A stretch of 9,884 bases of DNA, taken from NCBI GenBank assembly GCA_038249135.1, contig JBBRWO010000075.1:1-9884 (forward strand), read 5' to 3'. Shown one piece after another: positions 1 through 5,321 of the stretch. The notes beneath the pieces were generated by a model. That model was not told where the DNA came from, ran no database searches, and was given only the letters and a program-made list of their open reading frames with translations. This stretch comes from JBBRWO01 sp038249135. GTDB taxonomy: Bacteria; Actinomycetota; Coriobacteriia; Anaerosomatales; JAAXUF01. Positions within the stretch are counted from its first letter, which is position 1. Each line of letters starts with the position of its first letter. A program made the translations under genes and the position numbers.

Positions 1-268
1 CGATGTCGGGACTCAGGCCCCAGAACTCGTGGACCATGATGACGACGGGGTGCGGACCGGGCGTGGCGGGCGTGACGACGTAGGCCTTCACGTCCGGACC
101 GGCCGCGCCCGGGATAGTGGTGTTGGTGACCGAGTCGAGCCGCGTCGAGGAGCCCCGCCCGTCGAGAGCAATGGTTACCGCGAGGATCAGCACCGCGAGC
201 AGTACGACTCCCACCAGAGCGCCCAGCACCCGCGCGATGATTCGAAGCGCTTTTCGCCCGGGGCTCAT
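1..268 (-). CDS. Dienelactone hydrolase family protein, N-terminal fragment
   Basis: Partial gene: 89 codons are visible and the rest lies beyond position 1. Translation from ATG 268 gives a basic N-terminus, then a hydrophobic helix at about residues 9-35 (signal anchor or uncleaved signal), then a polar linker. The end reads VVIMVHEFWGLSPDI, which resembles the first strand and oxyanion-side loop of the dienelactone hydrolase branch of alpha/beta hydrolases. The catalytic Cys/Ser, Asp and His lie outside the window, so the nucleophile and substrate cannot be judged. The start overlaps the stop of the upstream small membrane gene as ATGA (268-265) and has AAAGGA six bases upstream, so translation is probably coupled. 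It is the last visible gene of the minus-strand operon that includes the putative selenoprotein. The family call rests on a short stretch. Confidence 0.75.
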   Translation of the reverse strand, partial: MSPGRKALRIIARVLGALVGVVLLAVLILAVTIALDGRGSSTRLDSVTNTTIPGAAGPDVKAYVVTPATPGPHPVVIMVHEFWGLSPDI

Positions 269-507
269 GGCGTGTCCTTTCCCGGGTTGCTCGGCTGGTC
301 TGGCTTTTGGGAGGTGATCCAGCCGTAGTCCATCTGCATCATCCTCATGACGTCGTCTGGATCTTTGAGGTGGCCGCTTCGTCGGCCGTCAACGTACTGC
401 CGGATCTCACTCGTGTACGAGCCGAAAAAGACCGCGTTCGCGGCGACCGCCCAGGCCACGCCCCACGCACCGAGGCCTGCCAGCCATACCCACGGGATGA
501 AGAGCAC
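265..507 (-). CDS. Small single-helix membrane protein, unknown function
   Basis: An 80-residue product with a GTG start at 507 and GAGG four bases before it. An in-frame TGA lies only two codons upstream, so no longer start is available. Residues 1-30 are strongly hydrophobic and rich in Trp, Ala and Gly (one membrane helix). The remainder is a polar tail with acidic patches, ending in a Pro/Asp/Lys-rich segment. I do not recognise the family. Its stop overlaps the ATG of the hydrolase gene (ATGA), which supports it as a genuine translated frame. Its 5' two thirds overlaps the open C-terminal frame of the NHL/thioredoxin gene on the same strand. That is abnormal, and suggests that the upstream gene lost its 3' end and that this gene may have lost its own 5' end. 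Confidence 0.6.
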   Translation of the reverse strand: MLFIPWVWLAGLGAWGVAWAVAANAVFFGSYTSEIRQYVDGRRSGHLKDPDDVMRMMQMDYGWITSQKPDQPSNPGKDTP

Positions 508-1637
508 CTGCCCTCAATCCGAACCGCCGAGGTCTCGCAGTCAGCCACGGCGAGAGAGCCGTCGTTCAGTGATGCCAGGCCGGTCGGCTGTGCGAGCGCC
601 GCCTCCAGCGACGGGCCGTCGTAGAGCTCCTCGGCACCGCGGCCTGCGAACAGCGAGAGCGTGCCGCTTGCCGGGTCGAGCTCCCAGATTTGGTGCGAGC
701 CGGCCATGGCGATCGCGAGACGCTGGCCGTGTGCGGCGAGGCCCCACGGGGAGCGCAGCTCCGACTCGAGTGCTGGCCCGGGCGCAACCGCGCGCTCGCC
801 CATGGCGCCGGTGCCGGCGACGCGGACGCGTTCGCCGGCGCTCGCGCCCCCGCCACTGCTCGCGCCCCCGCCGCCCGCGCCACCCCCACCGCTGAGGCCG
901 AGTCGCCAGATCGAGTGCCCGGCGCGATCCGCGACGTAGATGTTGCCGCCCAGCTCAGCCAGGCCGCGCGGTTCGGCGAAGCCGGTGTGCTCAGCGAGGA
1001 TGGTCGCGGTGTTCTCGGCGGGGCTCCAGCTGCACTCGAGGACTCGGCCGTGACCGGTGTCGGCGACCCAAAGCCGGTCGCCGACGACGATCGCGCGGGT
1101 GGGGAAGCGCAGCGTGCCCTCGTGGCGACGCGGGTGCGGCGCGGTGGGGTCGGGGCCGCGTACGAGTGTGCCGCGCTCAGCCGATCGGTGCTCGATCTCG
1201 CGCAGCGCGCTGGCCATCGTCTCGACAGACACCTCGCCTGGTGACACCAGTGCGATGTACCCCTCGGGATCGATCACGACGAGCGTGGGCCACGCGTTGA
1301 CCGCGTAGTCACGCCAGACGCGGTACTGGCGATCGTTGACGACTGCGTGCACCACGCCCAGACGGTCGCATGCCTCGGCGATGCGGTCGGTCTTGCGCTC
1401 GGTCACGAACTTGCCGGAATGCACGCCGATGACGGTCAGGCTATCCGAGAAGAGTTCTTCCAGCTCCCGTACACGCGGGAGTACATGCATGCAGTTGATT
1501 CAACCGTAGGTCCAGAAGTCGAGCAGGACGATGCGACCTCGGAGGTCCGAGAGATGGACGGGTCCGTCCACGCCGATCCAGTCCAGTCCGGTGCGGAACT
1601 CGGACGCGTGAACCGTGTGCTTGGGGAACCAACTCAC
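345..1637 (-). CDS. Thioredoxin/NHL-repeat selenoprotein (NHLRC2-like), C-terminally truncated; in-frame UGA read as selenocysteine
   Basis: A putative cytoplasmic thiol/selenol oxidoreductase fused to an NHL beta-propeller. The start is GTG 1637, with GGAGG eight bases upstream and a GTGA overlap with the preceding stop. A thioredoxin-like domain spans about residues 1-150. It has the family pattern LLDFWTYG, then TGA at residue 46, then INC-MHVLPRVRELEEL; NHLRC2-type relatives have C-I-N-C there. The cis-Pro region NAWPT follows at 115-119. NHL blades follow: WVADTGHGRVLE (190-201), IYVADRAGHSIWRL (233-246), a segment with AMAGSHQIWELD, and LAVADCETSAVR ending at 373. A Gly/Ser-rich insert sits at 249-268. 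After residue 373 (position 519) the family resemblance stops. The frame stays open to 345 (430 residues in all) but overlaps the small membrane gene and looks like non-coding frame. Relatives carry further blades, so the gene appears truncated, or this is an assembly join. No signal peptide is visible. Confidence 0.82.
1464..1481 (-). promoter_or_regulatory. Candidate bacterial SECIS hairpin
   Basis: Reading the minus strand, 18 nt after the TGA there is CTCCCG (1481-1476), a six-base loop CGUGUA (1475-1470) and CGGGAG (1469-1464). This is a perfect, GC-rich six-base-pair stem. The loop begins 24 nt after the UGA, and G is its second base. General features reported for bacterial SECIS elements are a short upper stem, a G among the first two loop bases, and an apical loop about 16-37 nt after the UGA; all three are met. 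The hairpin lies within the coding sequence (residues 53-58), as expected in bacteria. SelB binding is inferred. Confidence 0.75.
1500..1502 (-). other. Recoded UGA codon, selenocysteine (residue 46)
   Basis: The codon TGA lies in frame with GTG 1637 (45 codons before it) and with the long downstream reading frame. Flanking residues on both sides match the thioredoxin active site of the NHLRC2-like family (TYG before, INC after), and the TGA falls exactly on the first Cys of CxxC. The resulting motif is U-x-x-C, the commonest arrangement in redox selenoproteins. A one-base nonsense mutation of TGC or TGT would give the same codon, but would not explain the hairpin placed just downstream. Confidence 0.82.
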
Positions 1638-2353
1638 TCCGACCACCTCCGACGTACGCGGAATACCGCGAACGCCACCAGCGCGCCCACAACGAGCACC
1701 AGCGGCACCACCGCGATTGAGCCAAGGTGCACCGGCGCGCCGCCGTAGGCGCCAAACCAGATCCTCGGCAGCACCGCGAACGTCTCCGCTGTGTCGGCAG
1801 AATCGAACTGCTCGGGTCCTCCAAAGACGATCACGTAGCGGCCCGACTGCGAGCCGGCGCCCGGTTCGACGCTCAGCAGGTAGCGCGTGCCGGGCGTGAA
1901 GCCGATCTCACTCTCGGCGCCCGACCAGAAACTCGTGAGTGAGAACGGTTCGAACGAGGCCGCGCGAGGGACCGTGCCGGGATCGACGATCGTGACGTCG
2001 GGTTGTCCCTCGGCACGTACCACGAGGGTCGGGCGGAAGTCGGCGTGCTCGGGGTAGGCCGGGACGATGAGGCCGATGGTGCGCGTCACCGGCTCCGAGA
2101 CCGTGAACGCGAAGGTATCAGCCGTCTCGCCCGGAGCGAGGTACCCGTAGATCGCGCGGGAGACTTCGGGGCCGCCGATCGGTCGAGCAGCGTCTGGCGC
2201 AGCGACCCCCGCAGGTTCCAGCGCAGGGACGTGGGCGCTCGCGGTCGCTACGGGCATACACAGTGAGAGAGCCCCGCACGCGAGAGCGAGCCCTACGGTC
2301 GCGAGACGGAGGGCAAGCGGGTACGGAGGATTGATTCGCATGTCAGCTGCCAT
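1634..2353 (-). CDS. Exported protein with C-terminal membrane anchor, unknown function
   Basis: A 239-residue product from ATG 2353, chosen because GGGAG lies ten bases upstream; an in-frame ATG at 2341 is the alternative. Residues about 11-40 form a Sec-type signal peptide ending in ATASA, with probable cleavage after Ala40. The middle (about 60-205) is a beta-rich extracytoplasmic region without a motif I recognise; it has the character of a domain handling large surface ligands or serving as a scaffold, but I assign no function. A hydrophobic helix (about 213-231) follows, with an Arg-rich cytoplasmic tail (RVRRR), so the protein is anchored facing outward. Its stop overlaps the GTG of the thioredoxin/NHL selenoprotein as GTGA, which indicates coupled translation. 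It is the first gene of the minus-strand operon and is divergent from the dehydrogenase gene, with 43 bp between starts. Confidence 0.7.
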   Translation of the reverse strand: MAADMRINPPYPLALRLATVGLALACGALSLCMPVATASAHVPALEPAGVAAPDAARPIGGPEVSRAIYGYLAPGETADTFAFTVSEPVTRTIGLIVPAYPEHADFRPTLVVRAEGQPDVTIVDPGTVPRAASFEPFSLTSFWSGAESEIGFTPGTRYLLSVEPGAGSQSGRYVIVFGGPEQFDSADTAETFAVLPRIWFGAYGGAPVHLGSIAVVPLVLVVGALVAFAVFRVRRRWSE

Positions 2354-2396
2354 AGCGGCATGACTCCCTTGTCGGCCGAATACTGAGAGGATACCC

Positions 2397-3326
2397 ATGG
2401 CTTGGACATCCGCCGACATCCCTGACCTGGCCGGGCGCACTGCACTCGTCACCGGTGCCAACAGCGGCCTCGGCTTCGAGACCGCCAAAGCGCTCGCCGA
2501 GCATGGTGCATCCGTCGTCATGGCGTGCCGAGACAAAGACCGCTGCGCGACGGCAGCGTCTCAGATTCGCACGCTCGTGCCCGGCGCGACGATCGAGTCC
2601 GCCGTGCTCGACCTCGCGGACCTCGACTCCGTGCGCGCATTCGCCGAGGAGTTCGTGTCGCGGCATGATTCCCTCGGCATCCTCGTCAACAACGCAGGCG
2701 TCATGGCGCCGCCTGATCGCCTCGAAACCAAGCAGGGCTTCGAGCTGCAGCTGGGCACCAACCATCTGGGGCACTTTGCACTGACGGGACTTCTGCTTCC
2801 GTTGCTCATGGAAACGCCAGCGTCGCGAATCGTGACCGTGAGTAGCTTTGCGCATGAGCCCGGGCGCATCGCCTTCGACGACCTGCAGTGCGAGCGCGGG
2901 TACACGCCGTACGGCGCATACAGCCAGTCGAAGCTCGCCAACATCCTGTTCATGCTGGAGCTGGACCGCAGACTGCGTGCAACCGGCGCAACCACCCTGA
3001 GCGTCGGCGCGCACCCCGGGTTTGCCAGCACGAACCTGCAGGCCGCGGGTCCGTTCACCGGCCGCGCGCCGCTGAGATCGCGGATGGTGCTCGCGGGTGT
3101 GCGGCTTATCGGCCAGTCGCCCGAGCGGGGGGCACAGTCGCAGCTGTTCGCGGCAACGGCCGATGAGGTCGTGGGCGGCGGCTACTACGGTCCTAAGCAC
3201 AGGGGCTGGGGTCACGTGGCCGACTCGTCGATGGCGCCGCAAGCTCGCGATGAGGCGGTGGCCGCGAAGCTGTGGGCCGTGTCGGAGCAGCTGACCGGGG
3301 TCGCGTATCTCGGCGTGGAGCACTGA
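2397..3326 (+). CDS. Short-chain dehydrogenase/reductase, retinol-dehydrogenase-like
   Basis: A complete 309-residue classical SDR. The NAD(P)-binding Rossmann motif TGANSGLG is at 19-26. The structural NNAG is at 98-101, the tetrad Asn lies in TNHLGH (N122), the catalytic Ser is in VSS (148-150), and YSQSK (Y175, K179) supplies Tyr and Lys. HPG (206-208) precedes the substrate loop. The sequence ACRDKDRC after the second strand (43-50) has a basic residue where NADP-preferring members usually do, so NADPH is the likelier cofactor. The overall pattern (LGTNHLGHFALTGLLLP) is that of the retinol dehydrogenase/WW-domain-oxidoreductase-like group, whose bacterial members have mostly unknown substrates. 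The start ATG 2397 has GAGAGG seven bases upstream. It is transcribed away from the exported-protein operon, and nothing in the context identifies the substrate. Confidence 0.93.
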   Translation: MAWTSADIPDLAGRTALVTGANSGLGFETAKALAEHGASVVMACRDKDRCATAASQIRTLVPGATIESAVLDLADLDSVRAFAEEFVSRHDSLGILVNNAGVMAPPDRLETKQGFELQLGTNHLGHFALTGLLLPLLMETPASRIVTVSSFAHEPGRIAFDDLQCERGYTPYGAYSQSKLANILFMLELDRRLRATGATTLSVGAHPGFASTNLQAAGPFTGRAPLRSRMVLAGVRLIGQSPERGAQSQLFAATADEVVGGGYYGPKHRGWGHVADSSMAPQARDEAVAAKLWAVSEQLTGVAYLGVEH

Positions 3327-3630
3327 GCGGGGGTTTCGTTGCGCGCGGCCTCGGCAAAGTACATCTGGCCGAGGAAATCAGCCGATCACGGGAGGCCCCG
3401 ATGCCGCATGCACCGCACCGCTCTCTATCAGGCGCATAACCTCGTGTGGATGGCCGGCGTGCTCGCCGAGAACACCTGCCCGACCAACCTACGGGATCTC
3501 GATGCGAGGGGTATCGCGATCAGCGACGACTGAGCCGCTAGCCGATCAGAGGAAGTTCCCGAACGGCCGCTCCACTAACGTCTTGACGCTACAACGTCAC
3601 AACGTTACGCTCGGCATCGAGGTGATTTCC
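3327..3630 (+). other. Intergenic region with little coding content
   Basis: About 300 bases lie between the dehydrogenase and the antitoxin. Just after the dehydrogenase stop is a weak inverted repeat, CCTCGGC (3349-3355) and GCCGAGG (3368-3374), separated by 12 bases. It has no T-run, so it is a poor terminator candidate. A TTG-initiated frame at 3339-3533 (64 codons, or 42 from ATG 3408) is open, but it has no good ribosome site and no recognisable domain; it may be a relic or chance. The promoter and repeats of the toxin-antitoxin pair occupy the right end (3583-3611). Confidence 0.5.
3583..3611 (+). promoter_or_regulatory. Promoter of the toxin-antitoxin pair with tandem operator-like repeats
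   Basis: TTGACG (3583-3588) and TACGCT (3606-3611) are separated by 17 bases, a good sigma-70-type match. Two adjacent copies of an 8-base repeat, ACAACGTC (3591-3598) and ACAACGTT (3599-3606), fill the spacer and touch the -10 box. Ribbon-helix-helix antitoxins commonly repress their own promoter by binding short tandem sites, so these repeats are the likely operator. The predicted transcript start is about 13 bases before the ribosome-binding site and ATG at 3631. Confidence 0.55.
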
Positions 3631-3861
3631 ATGGCAGAGAACCGTCGCACCACCGTATACCTGGAGCCCGATCTGCACCGCGCCCTGCGGCTGAAGTCTG
3701 CCGAGGGTGACTGCAGCATCTCGGACCTCGTGAACGGCGCAGTTCGCCGCTCGCTGGTCGAAGATGCCGAGGACCTCGCCGCGTTCGAGGAACGCGCAGC
3801 TGAGGCGACCATTCCGTACGGCGACTTCGTGATGGCGCTGAAGCGCGACGGCAAGTTGTAG
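3631..3861 (+). CDS. Ribbon-helix-helix (CopG-like) antitoxin
   Basis: A 76-residue protein from ATG 3631, chosen because GAGGTGAT (3619-3626) lies directly upstream; the frame is open farther 5' but without a site. The N-terminus gives the RHH fold: a short strand TTVYL (7-11), first helix DLHRALRLKSAE (14-25), and second helix SISDLVNGAVRRSL (29-42). The rest is an acidic helix (EDAEDLAAFEERAAEA) and a basic end, typical of a segment that wraps and neutralises a RelE/ParE toxin. The toxin gene begins six bases after its stop. It is predicted to act as a DNA-binding dimer that represses its own promoter through the repeats at 3591-3606. Confidence 0.87.
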   Translation: MAENRRTTVYLEPDLHRALRLKSAEGDCSISDLVNGAVRRSLVEDAEDLAAFEERAAEATIPYGDFVMALKRDGKL

Positions 3862-3867
3862 CCGCCG

Positions 3868-4125
3868 GTGTATTCGATCGAGATCAAGAAGTCGGCGACG
3901 CGTGAGATCGAGGCACTACCGCTGCCCGCGCGCAGGCGGATCGTCGAACGAATCGGACGACTTGCCGAGAATCCTCGTCCTCGCGGATGCGAGAAGCTCG
4001 CCGGTGGTGAGCGCTACCGTGTCCGGCAGGGCGATTATCGGATCGTCTACTCGGTCGAGGATGCGCTGCTTGTCGTGTGGGTCGTGAAGGTCGGGAACAG
4101 GCGAGACGTCTATCGCGGCCTCTAG
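3868..4125 (+). CDS. RelE/ParE-superfamily toxin
   Basis: An 85-residue toxin of a type II toxin-antitoxin system, starting at GTG 3868. The fold is evident from an initial strand (YSIEI), helices rich in Ala/Arg (12-34), and the characteristic C-terminal strands RVRQGDYRIVYSV (51-63) and VVWVVKVGNRRDVYR (69-83). R51, R53, R58, R78/R79 and Y82 occupy positions where RelE-type mRNA interferases carry catalytic or RNA-contacting basic and Tyr residues. The HRxxVY-type ending favours RelE over the gyrase-targeting ParE branch, but the two cannot be separated by eye. The length is normal and nothing is broken, so the module looks intact. It is cotranscribed with the RHH antitoxin just upstream. 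Confidence 0.9.
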   Translation: MYSIEIKKSATREIEALPLPARRRIVERIGRLAENPRPRGCEKLAGGERYRVRQGDYRIVYSVEDALLVVWVVKVGNRRDVYRGL

Positions 4126-4146
4126 TTCGAGGGACGCGCCGGCGAC

Positions 4147-4172
4147 GGAAACTCCTTGACATCTGAGTTTCC
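4147..4172 (+). promoter_or_regulatory. TetR operator site 1, with the tetR promoter -35 box inside
   Basis: A perfect inverted repeat: GGAAACTC (4147-4154), ten bases, GAGTTTCC (4165-4172). The spacer contains TTGACA (4156-4161), an exact -35 consensus. A -10 candidate, GAAACT (4179-4184), lies 17 bases further on, inside site 2. A bound regulator would occlude the promoter. Two more sites of the same architecture are at 4178-4203 and 4860-4885. Confidence 0.75.
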
Positions 4173-4177
4173 GTGGA

Positions 4178-4203
4178 GGAAACTGACGGCGTTGAGAGTT
4201 TCC
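4178..4203 (+). promoter_or_regulatory. TetR operator site 2
   Basis: GGAAACTG (4178-4185), ten bases, GAGTTTCC (4196-4203). This is the same half-sites and spacing as site 1, with one mismatch in the palindrome. Its centre is 31 bp from that of site 1, close to three helical turns, so two regulator dimers could sit on the same face of the DNA. Confidence 0.72.
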
Positions 4204-4236
4204 ACCGCCACCGCCACCGCCACCGCCACCGCCACC
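4202..4236 (+). repeat. Hexanucleotide tandem repeat (CCACCG), about 5.8 copies
   Basis: Five perfect copies of CCACCG (4202-4231) are followed by CCACC (4232-4236). The array starts at the end of operator site 2 and lies in the presumed 5' leader of the tetR gene, 32 bp before its GTG. Copy number in such an array can change by slippage, which would alter leader length without touching the coding frame. Confidence 0.85.
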
Positions 4237-4268
4237 CCCGCGAGGCCGACAGCTGCTGAGGAGTCGCC

Positions 4269-4805
4269 GTGTCCCAGAAGGACCAAATCGCCGAGACGTT
4301 CGAGCGCCACGTGGCCCGTGTCGGCTACGCCAAGGCGAATCTCGACGACATCGCGAAGGAACTCCACATCAGCAAGAAGACGATCTACGTCCACTTCGAC
4401 GGCAAGCGCGAGATCTACAGCACGATCGTCGAGCGGCAGGCCGCGACCGAGCAGCGCAAGTTGCGAGCGATGGTCGCCGATCTGCCGAACCATCGGGGAA
4501 AAGCGGAGGCGCTATTGAAGCTGGTCATCGCGAGCGCCCGCGCACACATCGCCGCCACGAGCGAGGCCGAGTGGCTCGCCGAGTACGAGATTGCTGCCGA
4601 CGCATTCGCCAAGGCCAACGGCGACCTGATCCGCGAGATCGTCGCCGAGGGTATCTCGGCCGGCGAGTTCGCCCAGGGTGACCCCGCCCTGGTCGAGCAG
4701 ATGTGCCGGGCGATGCTGCTCGAGTACACGCAGTTGGTCAACGCGCAGCCGGGGTACGACCGCGACGCCGAGCTCGTCGAGCGGGTGTTGCGTTTCATCG
4801 GATAG
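4269..4805 (+). CDS. TetR/AcrR-family transcriptional regulator
   Basis: A 178-residue one-component regulator. GTG 4269 is chosen because GAGGAG (4258-4263) lies five bases upstream. The N-terminal HTH spans about residues 8-52: helix QIAETFERHVARVGY, then LDDIAKELHISKKTIYVHFDGKREIY, the typical TetR recognition segment (the S-x-x-T-x-Y-x-H-F pattern). The rest is an all-helical ligand-binding and dimer domain without a recognisable ligand signature. Two 26-bp palindromes overlap its promoter and a third lies between it and the next gene, so autoregulation and control of the neighbouring membrane protein are likely. The inducing ligand is unknown. A hexanucleotide repeat fills part of its leader. 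Confidence 0.93.
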   Translation: MSQKDQIAETFERHVARVGYAKANLDDIAKELHISKKTIYVHFDGKREIYSTIVERQAATEQRKLRAMVADLPNHRGKAEALLKLVIASARAHIAATSEAEWLAEYEIAADAFAKANGDLIREIVAEGISAGEFAQGDPALVEQMCRAMLLEYTQLVNAQPGYDRDAELVERVLRFIG

Positions 4806-4859
4806 CTGGACCGCGGGCCTCGCCGCGATGGACTGGCGCAGGCCATTGTTATGCCCTAT

Positions 4860-4885
4860 GGAAACTGGAAACCAAATGAGTTTCC
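4860..4885 (+). promoter_or_regulatory. TetR operator site 3, upstream of the small membrane protein gene
   Basis: GGAAACTG (4860-4867), ten bases, GAGTTTCC (4878-4885). The half-sites are identical to site 2 and the spacing is the same as in sites 1 and 2. A further GGAAAC copy starts within the spacer at 4868. The site ends eight bases before the Shine-Dalgarno sequence of the next gene, so a bound regulator would block its transcription start or early elongation. I see no convincing -35/-10 pair here; the gene may also be read from the tetR promoter. Confidence 0.72.
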
Positions 4886-4905
4886 ACGAACGAAGGAGAG
4901 ATGAA

Positions 4906-5259
4906 ATGGAAACAACGAGAACAGCGATCATGGCGACGGAGACGACCGCCTCGGTGGTCCGCGGATTCGCCGAGCAGACCCCGGGCGAGCAGCTCTTCAG
5001 CCTCGCGATCTTTGGCCTGGGCGCGGCCGTGAGCGGCGCGATGGTGTACTACCTGATCACGAACCCAGCTCGGCTCGTCGAGTTGTGGGAGTGGACACGC
5101 TCGCTGCCGCTGGTGGTGCAGGGCGTGATCTGGCTGCTGTTCCTGCCGTGGATGATCTGCTTGTGGATATGGGTGCTGCCGTGGGCGATGCCGGTCCGGC
5201 TCGTGCTCGTGGTTGCGGCGTTGGCGTGGACCAACTGGCTACTGTGGCCGTGGAAGTAG
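4906..5259 (+). CDS. Tryptophan-rich small integral membrane protein, unknown function
   Basis: A 117-residue protein. The start ATG 4906 is chosen for AAGGAG (4893-4898) seven bases upstream. A polar N-terminus (about 1-30) is followed by three predicted membrane helices, at about 31-51, 75-97 and 97-115. The last two are separated by a short Pro/Met turn with one Arg. Eleven Trp residues fall in the last 65 positions, and the protein ends WLLWPWK. I do not recognise the family. It follows the tetR gene by 100 bases and has the third TetR operator directly in front, so it is probably the regulated target. Small TetR-controlled membrane proteins can be efflux or envelope-stress factors, but no motif here shows transport. 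Confidence 0.75.
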   Translation: METTRTAIMATETTASVVRGFAEQTPGEQLFSLAIFGLGAAVSGAMVYYLITNPARLVELWEWTRSLPLVVQGVIWLLFLPWMICLWIWVLPWAMPVRLVLVVAALAWTNWLLWPWK

Positions 5260-5275
5260 CGGACGCTCAATCTGC

Positions 5276-5310
5276 TAGACTCTTAGGAGATTAGTCCGAT
5301 AATCTCCTAA
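5276..5310 (+). promoter_or_regulatory. fic promoter with perfect 11-bp palindromic operator
   Basis: TTAGGAGATTA (5283-5293) and TAATCTCCTAA (5300-5310) form a perfect inverted repeat around a six-base spacer. GATAAT (5298-5303) is a good -10 box inside the right arm, and TAGACT (5276-5281) is a fair -35 box 16 bases before it. The repeat ends 11 bases before the fic start codon. An operator for the HTH-bearing Fic protein itself is the simplest reading. It has no U-run after it, so a terminator for the upstream gene is less likely. Confidence 0.65.
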
Positions 5311-5321
5311 CGGGGGATTGC

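Noticed and set aside
511..519. A second recoded TGA just upstream of the small membrane gene
   Set aside because: The TGA at about 513-515 on the minus strand has no redox motif around it and no recognisable protein sequence before it in that frame; it is an ordinary stop.
345..1490. A gene starting at Met 1490, with the TGA at 1502-1500 as a real stop
   Set aside because: This start would remove the first third of the thioredoxin fold and half of the active site, has no ribosome site, and ignores the well-placed GTG 1637 and the matching upstream sequence.
2343..3323. A 326-residue open frame on the minus strand across the dehydrogenase
   Set aside because: It is an antisense shadow of the clearly recognised SDR gene, Arg/His-rich and without any known domain; such frames are common in GC-rich DNA.
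3349..3374. Terminator after the dehydrogenase
   Set aside because: The 7-bp inverted repeat has a 12-base loop and no following T-run, so it does not qualify as an intrinsic terminator.
3339..3533. A 64-codon frame between the dehydrogenase and the antitoxin
   Set aside because: TTG start, no ribosome site, no recognisable domain; mentioned only as part of the intergenic entry.
4202..4236. CRISPR-like array
   Set aside because: The unit is six bases with no spacers; it is a simple tandem repeat.
4156..4518. A plus-strand open frame running through the CCACCG array
   Set aside because: It encodes alternating Thr/Ala from the repeat and Ser/Arg-rich sequence overlapping tetR in another frame; a composition artefact.
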